Shown here in pieces: positions 58,728 through 64,000 of a DNA stretch of 64,000 bases. The stretch lies in assembly GCA_001897745.1 (NCBI GenBank), contig MKUH01000022.1, forward strand, positions 61,269-125,268. The letters run 5' to 3'. Both the position numbers and the translations under genes were made by a program. Source of the stretch: Candidatus Accumulibacter sp. 66-26 (lineage in GTDB: Bacteria; Pseudomonadota; Gammaproteobacteria; Burkholderiales; Rhodocyclaceae). Position 1 is the stretch's first letter. The number at the start of each line of letters is the position of its first letter. Below the pieces are notes generated by a model. It searched no databases. It had not been told where the DNA came from and worked only from the letters and a program-made list of their open reading frames with translations.

Positions 58728-59147
58728 TCAGTCCTCGACGATCTCGAAATCGTGGGTGATCTTGGCGGTTTTGCCGAGCATGATCGAGGCCGAGCAGTAC
58801 TTTTCTTTGGACAGCTCAATCGCGCGTGCGACGGCCTCGGGCTTCAACTGCTTTCCGCTGACCCTGAAATGGAAGTGAATGTGGGTAAAGACCTTGGGGT
58901 CGCTATCGGCACGTTCCGCTTTCAGGCTGACTTCGCAGCCCGATACTGCGTGGCGTCCTTTCTTCAGGATGAGCACCACGTCGAAGGCGGTGCAGCCTCC
59001 GGTTCCCGCAAGCACCAACTCCATCGGGCGCGCAGCGAGGTTGTGCCCACCGGCATCGGGTGGGCCGTCCATCATCAAGGTGTGCTTGCTTCCCGTTTCC
59101 GCCTGGAAAGCCATTCCCTCGCCGGTCCATTTGACGGTGCATTCCAC
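58728..59147 (-). CDS. OsmC/Ohr-family peroxiredoxin-like protein
   Basis: 139 residues starting at GTG 59147, supported by CGGAGG upstream. Two conserved cysteines in 'GGCTAFDVVLIL' and 'EKYCSAS' are the redox pair of the OsmC family, which reduces organic peroxides. The subgroup with 'GPPDAGGHNLAARPMELVLAGTGGC' (in part) is usually called OsmC rather than Ohr. Confidence 0.93.
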   Translation of the reverse strand: MECTVKWTGEGMAFQAETGSKHTLMMDGPPDAGGHNLAARPMELVLAGTGGCTAFDVVLILKKGRHAVSGCEVSLKAERADSDPKVFTHIHFHFRVSGKQLKPEAVARAIELSKEKYCSASIMLGKTAKITHDFEIVED

Positions 59148-59390
59148 TGTGATTCCTCCGTTCGAAAAGCGCAATTCTAAAGGCAAGCCCTGGGTAACAG
59201 AATTCAGTGGCTTGCTGCATTGCAATATATAGAAGAGTGACTTTGTGGGAAACGATCATCTTTTCTATTACGTTATGTGATATGTGTTTCGTTTACATTT
59301 GTTATCGCAATGATTTTTAGTTGAAATTAATAAAATCAATAAAATTAATTAATCGATAAAAAAGTTAATGATGCAATGCACAAAATATTC
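59148..59390. other. AT-rich spacer before the small RNA promoter
   Basis: About 240 bp of strikingly AT-rich sequence (for example 59326-59366, mostly A and T) with no convincing protein frame. It probably serves as an upstream (UP) element for the strong promoter at 59391. No other function is visible. Confidence 0.6.
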
Positions 59391-59419
59391 TTGATTTTTG
59401 CTTTTCGCTCCCCCATAAT
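59391..59419 (+). promoter_or_regulatory. Strong promoter of the small RNA
   Basis: TTGATT (59391-59396) and CATAAT (59414-59419) lie exactly 17 bp apart, 5/6 matches at -10 and 4/6 at -35, with a long AT-rich region upstream that could bind the RNA polymerase alpha subunit. The predicted start is about 59426. Confidence 0.7.
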
Positions 59420-59425
59420 GATTTC

Positions 59426-59532
59426 AACCCGAGTGCTTTGACGTAGCTTGGTTCAGGTGCTCAACGTTTGTCTCCTCCACCCTCCTCCTTTGGTGTGGAT
59501 TTAGCGCGACTCCAACGAGTCGCGTTTTTTTT
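59426..59532 (+). ncRNA. Candidate trans-acting small RNA with an anti-Shine-Dalgarno loop
   Basis: The transcript between promoter and terminator would be about 107 nt. It contains no plausible ORF. Predicted structure: a 5' stem-loop (about 59430-59461), a second stem of UCCACC (59476-59481) with GGUGUGGA (59492-59499) whose loop shows CUCCUCCUUU, and a perfect terminator hairpin (59505-59524) with an 8-U tail, the usual Hfq-binding end. CUCCUCC also occurs at 59472-59478. The loop contains CCUCCUUU (59484-59491), the usual 3' tail of 16S rRNA, so it could pair with Shine-Dalgarno regions of many mRNAs. I do not recognise a named family. Confidence 0.65.
59505..59532 (+). terminator. Intrinsic terminator of the small RNA
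   Basis: CGCGACTC (59505-59512) and GAGTCGCG (59517-59524) form a perfect 8-bp stem with a CAAC tetraloop, followed by eight Ts (59525-59532). It lies upstream of rplM rather than after a gene, which is what points to a separate small transcript. Confidence 0.9.
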
Positions 59533-59546
59533 GTTTCGTAGACTGA

Positions 59547-59576
59547 TTGACATGAGTCGCCTGTTTGAAATAACAT
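59547..59576 (+). promoter_or_regulatory. rplM-rpsI promoter
   Basis: A consensus TTGACA (59547-59552) and TAACAT (59571-59576) with 18-bp spacing. It lies after the small-RNA terminator and 43 bp before rplM. Confidence 0.55.
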
Positions 59577-59618
59577 GCTCGGCTTTCCGTTATCAGGCAT
59601 AAAAGGACGGCGTTTTAA

Positions 59619-60047
59619 ATGAAGACTTTCTCCGCCAAACCGCATGAGGTGAAGCGCGAGTGGCTTGTGGTTGATGCCACTGACAAGGTGCTCGGTCGCC
59701 TCGCCACCGAAATCGCTCGTCGCCTGCGCGGCAAGCACAAACCCGAATTCACGCCGCACGTTGATACCGGCGACTACATCGTCGTGACCAACGTCGAGAA
59801 GCTGCGCGTTACCGGCAACAAGGCTGAAGACAAGAAGTACTATCGCCACACTGGTTACCCCGGCGGTATCTATGAGACCAGTTTCGCGAAGATGCAGCAG
59901 CGCTTCCCGGCTCGCGTTCTCGAGAAGGCCGTGAAGGGTATGCTCCCGAAGGGGCCGCTCGGCTACGCCATGCTCAAGAAAATGAAGTGCTATGCGGGCG
60001 ATGCGCATCCGCATACCGCCCAGCAGCCGAAAGTTCTGGAAATCTAA
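59619..60047 (+). CDS. rplM: 50S ribosomal protein L13
   Basis: 142 residues: '[30 protein letters not shown]' (in part), '[16 protein letters not shown]' and '[17 protein letters not shown]'. It binds 23S rRNA early in 50S assembly. Nine bp before rpsI in the standard operon. Confidence 0.99.
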   Translation: MKTFSAKPHEVKREWLVVDATDKVLGRLATEIARRLRGKHKPEFTPHVDTGDYIVVTNVEKLRVTGNKAEDKKYYRHTGYPGGIYETSFAKMQQRFPARVLEKAVKGMLPKGPLGYAMLKKMKCYAGDAHPHTAQQPKVLEI

Positions 60048-60056
60048 GGGGTCGAA

Positions 60057-60449
60057 ATGGCTGATAATTTCTACTACGGCACCGGTCGCCGCAAGAGCGC
60101 TGTAGCCCGTGTCTTCATGAAGCGCGGCAGCGGCAACATCGTTGTTAACGGCAAGCCGGTCGATGAATTCTTTTCCCGTGTGACCGGTCGCATGATCGTG
60201 CGCCAGCCGCTTGAGCTCGTCGAGCACACCGGGACTTTCGACATCATGGTGAACGTTGCCGGCGGTGGCGAGTCCGGTCAAGCCGGCGCCGTCCGTCACG
60301 GTATTACGCGCGCGCTGGTCGAATACGACGCCGCTCTGAAGTCCGCCCTTTCCAAGGCCGGTTTTGTCACGCGCGATGCGCGTGAGGTGGAGCGTAAGAA
60401 GGTTGGCTTCCACAAAGCACGCCGTCGCAAGCAGTTCTCGAAGCGTTAA
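60057..60449 (+). CDS. rpsI: 30S ribosomal protein S9
   Basis: 130 residues: '[20 protein letters not shown]' (in part), '[20 protein letters not shown]' and the C-terminal tail [11 protein letters not shown] that reaches into the P site. Follows rplM by 9 bp. Confidence 0.99.
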   Translation: MADNFYYGTGRRKSAVARVFMKRGSGNIVVNGKPVDEFFSRVTGRMIVRQPLELVEHTGTFDIMVNVAGGGESGQAGAVRHGITRALVEYDAALKSALSKAGFVTRDAREVERKKVGFHKARRRKQFSKR

Positions 60450-60465
60450 TCGCGCCTCGCAAGAG

Positions 60466-60490
60466 AAGCCGCCTTTGGGCGGCTTTTTTG
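60466..60490 (+). terminator. Terminator of rplM-rpsI
   Basis: AAGCCGCC (60466-60473) pairs with GGCGGCTT (60478-60485) around TTTG, followed by TTTTG. A standard intrinsic terminator 17 bp after rpsI. Confidence 0.92.
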
Positions 60491-60790
60491 TTTTCCGGGC
60501 GGTTTCGAATGCCTGAAGATTCTGCAATGAAAGCCCGGGGCGTTGGGTGGCTCGAAGTTGCCGCTTCGTGGATTCCTGTGGCGCCGTGTGTCAGAATCCC
60601 GGCTGTCCGCTTGGGGTTATAGGTAAAAACGCAGAAGCCCTTCTCCCAAGCGCTGTTGTGCTTGCTTCGTAGCATTGGCTTCAGCTCTTGCCGGAATCCG
60701 GTGGAGAGAGGCTTCTTTCGCTGAGCGGGGCGCCGCTCAGTCTGCCCGGAATTTGAATATTGTGACCGGCTTCGCCGAAGTCGTGGATTT
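60491..60790. other. 300-bp intergenic region with a hairpin
   Basis: No protein frame has a start and coding character here. A perfect hairpin, CTGAGCGG (60721-60728) with CCGCTCAG (60733-60740), lacks a T-run. It could contain the promoter and leader of the next gene. I compared it with 6S RNA and saw no match. Confidence 0.5.
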
Positions 60791-61555
60791 ATGGCTACTC
60801 CTGGTTCCTCTCTGAAATTTCGTCGTTTGCGTCAGCGTTTCGGCGTCAATGCGCCCAGGCTATCGATCCGCACGCATGTCGCGTGGTATTGGCGCGCTTT
60901 GGGGGCGGTTGTCGTTCTTTCTCTTTCGCTTGTGTTGGCAGCGTGGATTTATGATTCGGGGCGTCGTTTCGCGGGCTTCCACAGCGAGGAGTCGTCTCGG
61001 CAGATCGAAGGGTTGCAGGCGCAGCTTGCCGAGTTAAGGGCAGAAGCGGTTCGCTTGCGGGTGATGGCTGGGGCGGGCGAGAGTGCTGTGCAGATCGAGC
61101 GCACGGCGCAGCAGCAGCTATCGCAACAGGTTCAGCTTCTTGAGCTTGAGAATGCAAGGCTCAAGCAGGATCTGGCTTTTTTTGAAGGCATGCTTTCGCC
61201 CTCAGGCGCCAGGGACGAGGGCGCGGTCAGTATCAATCGCCTTCAGGTCGAGGCGGCAGGGACTCCGGGGAAATATCGATACCGCTTGCTCGTCGTCAAT
61301 AATCTTCCCCGTCAGGCCAAGCCTTTCTCCGGAACGCTGCAGTTGCTGCTCAAGGTGCGGGTTGATGATCAGGATGTTATGATCGAACACCCCCGTTTGG
61401 GCGATCCAGGCTCGCAGAGCATCAGCCTCGAGGTTCGGAATTTTCAGCGGGTCGAGGGCGAGTTTTCCGTTTCGGCGGCCGCCGTGCTCAAGGATGTGGA
61501 GGTGCGCATCCTGCAGGATGGCGTGGTGCGGGCCCGGCAATCAGTCAACCCATAG
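60791..61555 (+). CDS. DUF6776-like coiled-coil membrane protein
   Basis: 254 residues: a transmembrane helix (about 37-57, 'ALGAVVVLSLSLVLAAWIYD', in part), a coiled coil (about 66-135, many Glu/Gln/Leu), then a beta-rich C-terminal domain (about 145-254) with 'YRYRLLVVNNLPRQAKPFSG' (in part). It matches a betaproteobacterial DUF6776 family next to bactofilin. Function unknown; it may act as a membrane partner of the bactofilin, which lies 13 bp downstream. Confidence 0.8.
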   Translation: MATPGSSLKFRRLRQRFGVNAPRLSIRTHVAWYWRALGAVVVLSLSLVLAAWIYDSGRRFAGFHSEESSRQIEGLQAQLAELRAEAVRLRVMAGAGESAVQIERTAQQQLSQQVQLLELENARLKQDLAFFEGMLSPSGARDEGAVSINRLQVEAAGTPGKYRYRLLVVNNLPRQAKPFSGTLQLLLKVRVDDQDVMIEHPRLGDPGSQSISLEVRNFQRVEGEFSVSAAAVLKDVEVRILQDGVVRARQSVNP

Positions 61556-61568
61556 GAGGAGGCGTTTC

Positions 61569-61976
61569 ATGTTCGGTGGGAAGAAAAGTGGCAAGCCGCA
61601 AAACAAGATCGATAGCCTGATCGGGGCCGGGACCCGAATCGAAGGAAATATTACGTTCAGCGGTGGTTTGCGTGTGGACGGTGAAGTCCAGGGCAATATC
61701 CGTTGCGAAGAAGGTCCCTCCGGCATGCTGGTGATCAGCGAGCAGGCGAAGGTGGAAGGGGAGATATCGGTTGGGCACGTTGTTATCAATGGGAATGTGA
61801 TCGGGCCGGTGTTCGCGGGGGAGTCTCTGGAACTCCTGCCCAATGCGCGGGTCACAGGTGACGTTGAGTACCATCAGCTCGAAATGCAGCAGGGGGCGGT
61901 GGTGCAGGGGCGTCTGGTGCATCAGACAAGTGCTAGTGCCAAGACCGTCGAATTGAAGCTGGCGTCGAGTAATTGA
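61569..61976 (+). CDS. Bactofilin
   Basis: 135 residues, a cytoskeletal protein forming nucleotide-free filaments through a right-handed beta-helix. 'SLIGAGTRIEGNITFSGGLRVDGEVQGNI' (in part) and 'GHVVINGNVIGPVFAGESLELLPNARVTGDVEYHQL' (in part) show the repeated short strands. It has flexible basic and Ser-rich ends. Bactofilins often recruit M23 peptidases, and one lies convergently downstream (62476). Confidence 0.95.
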   Translation: MFGGKKSGKPQNKIDSLIGAGTRIEGNITFSGGLRVDGEVQGNIRCEEGPSGMLVISEQAKVEGEISVGHVVINGNVIGPVFAGESLELLPNARVTGDVEYHQLEMQQGAVVQGRLVHQTSASAKTVELKLASSN

Positions 61977-62013
61977 AGTCGCGCCGCTGTTTTAGATTTT
62001 CAAGGAGTGTGCA

Positions 62014-62364
62014 ATGAATGCAGCAACCGAGATTCCGATGCCGTTCGTTTTTACTGATAGCGCGGCAAGCAAGGTCAAGGAGTTGATTGAGGAAGAGGGT
62101 AATCCCGATCTGAAGCTTCGCGTTTTTGTGACGGGCGGCGGGTGCTCGGGGTTTCAGTACGGTTTTACTTTTGATGAGGTGAGCAACGAAGATGACACTG
62201 CGCTGGAGAAAAACGGCGTGACCTTGCTCGTCGATCCGATGAGCTACCAGTATTTGGTTGGTGCCGAGATTGACTACAGCGAAGGGCTCGAGGGGTCGCA
62301 GTTCGTCATCAAGAACCCCAATGCCTCTTCTACCTGCGGCTGCGGTTCGTCCTTCTCTGTTTGA
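62014..62364 (+). CDS. erpA: Iron-sulfur cluster insertion protein ErpA
   Basis: 116 residues of the A-type carrier family. The cluster cysteines are in '[10 protein letters not shown]' and the C-terminal STCGCGSSF. It hands [4Fe-4S] clusters to isoprenoid enzymes and other targets. ATG 62014 has AGGAG upstream. A long terminator follows. Confidence 0.97.
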   Translation: MNAATEIPMPFVFTDSAASKVKELIEEEGNPDLKLRVFVTGGGCSGFQYGFTFDEVSNEDDTALEKNGVTLLVDPMSYQYLVGAEIDYSEGLEGSQFVIKNPNASSTCGCGSSFSV

Positions 62365-62410
62365 GCTTGTTTTTGGCTGGAGTTGCTGAGTTCCAACGCT
62401 GCGGTACCAC

Positions 62411-62457
62411 AAAAACAAACCCCGTTTTTCCTGGGAAAAACGGGGTTTGTTTTTTTT
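62411..62457. terminator. Bidirectional terminator between erpA and the M23 peptidase gene
   Basis: A near-perfect stem of about 20 bp (AAAAACAAACCCCG...CC, 62411-62431, with the complementary arm 62434-62454) has an A-run before and a T-run after it, so it terminates both converging transcripts. Confidence 0.95.
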
Positions 62458-62475
62458 GGGTCGTGCTGCGTTGAA

Positions 62476-63807
62476 TTACTCGGCCGTTGCCAGGCTGATC
62501 TGTTTCGCGAGATTCAATTGTTCCCGCAGAGGTGTTACAGCAGCTTTGTAACGGGCGATCTGCGACGCTTCGAGCGGGATTGCTGTCGGTAGTGTGACGG
62601 CAAGTGGATTGACCTGCTGGTTGTTCACCCGGAATTCATAGTGCAAGTGGGGGCCGGAGGCCAGTCCGGTCTTTCCAACGTAGCCGATGAGGTCGCCCTG
62701 GCTGACGCGGGTGCCTTTGCGGATGTTGGTGCCGAACCCGTTGAGGTGTCCGTAGGCTGTCGAGTAATTGCCTTGGTGTCTCACGACGACCAGATTCCCG
62801 TAGCCGTTCTGGCGTCCGGCGAATTCGATCGTGCCATCGGCAACCGTGCGTACGCGGGTGCCGATGGGGGCGCCGTAGTCCACGCCTTTGTGGGCGCGCC
62901 AGGTTTGTAGTACAGGATGAAAGCGGGCGGTCGTGAATCCGGAAGTGACTCGGGAAAACTCAAGGGGCGAGCGCAGGAATGCCTTGCGCAGGCTCTTGCC
63001 TTCCGCTGTGTAATAGCTGCCCTTGTTGTTGCCGTTGGAGAACCAGAACGCCTGATACGTCTTCTGGTTGTTCGTGAATTCGGCGGAGAGGATGCGGCCG
63101 CTTCGAATGGTTTGTCCCCGATGGCTGAGCGTTTCGTATACCAATGAAAAGCGATCGCCCTTGCGCAGGTCTCGGTGAAAGTCGATGTCGCCACCGAAAA
63201 TCTCTGCGAGCTGGGTGGCGATGGCGTCAGGAATGCCAGCCGCATCGGTGGCGCCAAAAAGTGAACTTCGTATTTCTCCGGACTTGACGTGCGTTCGGGC
63301 TTCCAACTCGGGTGTTTCTTCGCTCGCGATAAACTTACTGCCATCGCGCCGGATGGTGAGGACGGAGTCTTTGCCATTCAGCGGAAAGTAGAGCGAAAGG
63401 AGTTCACCGCTTTCGGACGTTTGTGCGGAGACCGTTTTTCCGGGGCGTAGTTGGCGGGAGACCGCCTGTGCCATTTCGTTGAGCCGAATGAACTCGAGTG
63501 CTTCGCGGTCGGCAATACCCAGCCGGTTGAACAGGCTTGATACCGTATCGGAGCGCTGTATCAGTTCTTCATGGAGGAATGTGGCGCCTTCGCTGGAGAT
63601 GGGAGCGGTTGCCGGTGTTGCGAGCGTTTCTACGATGGTCTGCAGTTCCAGGTGGGGGGCTTCGGTGCTCGGCGCCGTAGCGAAAGCGGTGACCATGCCG
63701 AGTAGTGCCACTCCGCCAATCCCCCCGACGATGAGTCTGCGCTTGCTCGCTTCTTTCACGTTTGACTGGGTGGAGAGGGAGGTTGGGTGGGAAGTGGGTT
63801 TGTTCAT
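62476..63807 (-). CDS. MepM-like M23 endopeptidase
   Basis: 443 residues: an N-terminal transmembrane anchor (about 26-46), a LysM/Csd3-like middle region (about 60-280) and a C-terminal M23 domain (about 300-410). Zinc ligands are intact: His/Asp in 'RAHKGVDYGAP', His in the HLHYEF motif. This enzyme likely cuts D,D-crosslinks so that new wall can be inserted. It contrasts with the degenerate EnvC at 3238. The remaining sequence to the window end (63848-64000) holds no clear gene. Confidence 0.94.
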   Translation of the reverse strand: MNKPTSHPTSLSTQSNVKEASKRRLIVGGIGGVALLGMVTAFATAPSTEAPHLELQTIVETLATPATAPISSEGATFLHEELIQRSDTVSSLFNRLGIADREALEFIRLNEMAQAVSRQLRPGKTVSAQTSESGELLSLYFPLNGKDSVLTIRRDGSKFIASEETPELEARTHVKSGEIRSSLFGATDAAGIPDAIATQLAEIFGGDIDFHRDLRKGDRFSLVYETLSHRGQTIRSGRILSAEFTNNQKTYQAFWFSNGNNKGSYYTAEGKSLRKAFLRSPLEFSRVTSGFTTARFHPVLQTWRAHKGVDYGAPIGTRVRTVADGTIEFAGRQNGYGNLVVVRHQGNYSTAYGHLNGFGTNIRKGTRVSQGDLIGYVGKTGLASGPHLHYEFRVNNQQVNPLAVTLPTAIPLEASQIARYKAAVTPLREQLNLAKQISLATAE

Positions 63808-64000
63808 GAGGGAGGGCCGGAAGCAAAAACTCGCAAGAGTTTAGCAAAAAGCCTCCCCTTGAAGAAGGTTTCAGCTTGCTGGCCGGGTTACAAGAGTCTC
63901 ATTTAAGAGAAAGAGGGGGCGTTCAACGGTCAGATTTGATTGTGGAATCTGATGTTATTTGCTTTTTGTTCAATGGGTTGCGACGACATTGCTCAAAAAT

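Noticed and set aside
59424..60527. Antisense frame covering the small RNA, rplM and rpsI
   Set aside because: It is opposite two ribosomal protein genes; open only because of codon bias.
60491..60790. 6S RNA or other known structured RNA in the rpsI-DUF6776 spacer
   Set aside because: No large-bulge stem typical of 6S RNA was seen; only an 8-bp hairpin.

Overview
The window is about 64 kb of GC-rich, densely packed bacterial chromosome. Gene families and gene order point to a betaproteobacterium, probably of the Rhodocyclales: aspS beside a DUF502 protein and an FmdB zinc ribbon, CNP1-like protein next to coq7, rplM-rpsI followed by a bactofilin and erpA, MsrPQ, an ErpA- and MSHA-bearing backbone. 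The order is inferred, not proven. No tRNA, rRNA, CRISPR array, insertion sequence or prophage was seen.

Layout. 1-8.9 kb: end of ribD, then a minus-strand run gpmA > envC > ctpA > unknown gene > moeB/thiF-like gene, then a plus-strand run (a YgaV/BigR-type persulfide sensor, a membrane-anchored rhodanese, grxC, secB, an SH3 protein, gpsA) and trmL on the minus strand. 9.0-26.2 kb: one continuous, apparently complete MSHA-type type IV pilus locus in the order E-G-F-B-A-C-D-O-P-Q then I-(PilN-like)-J-K-L-M-N. MshE carries a c-di-GMP-binding N-terminal domain and MshQ is a 1,201-residue putative adhesin with a beta-helix-like stalk and a lectin-like domain. A PglL-like O-oligosaccharyltransferase converges on mshN. 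28-33 kb: comF, bioB-bioC, and a TTG-started protein that fuses an NMT1/THI5-like sensor, a GGDEF domain and a hemerythrin. 33-37.6 kb: msrPQ next to an ECF sigma / anti-sigma pair, a secreted-repeat protein, a CBS protein and a diheme cytochrome c4. 37.7-43.1 kb: engB, hemB, an acyltransferase, a HAD phosphatase, argB and an Hsp20.

43.2-51.3 kb: a minus-strand run pilB > pilC > pilD > fmdB > DUF502 > aspS > RNase Sa-like secreted ribonuclease > barstar > nudB. The PilB/PilC set is a second type IV pilus motor and platform, and the prepilin peptidase PilD probably serves both pili. 51.5-59.1 kb: a YpjD-like protein, ffh, a lytic transglycosylase, proS, rppH, a second CBS protein, a CNP1-like protein, coq7 and an OsmC protein. 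59.1-64 kb: an AT-rich spacer with a strong promoter and a candidate 107-nt small RNA, then rplM-rpsI, a coiled-coil membrane protein, a bactofilin, erpA and a MepM-like M23 peptidase.

The observations I would chase first are: (a) the small RNA at about 59426-59532, which has a near-consensus promoter, a perfect intrinsic terminator and a hairpin loop displaying CCUCCUUU, identical to the usual 3' tail of 16S rRNA; (b) the MshQ adhesin with its lectin-like domain, flanked by a candidate pilin glycosylase; (c) the sensor-GGDEF-hemerythrin fusion; (d) the RNase Sa/barstar pair wedged between aspS and nudB; (e) the persulfide-sensor/rhodanese unit.
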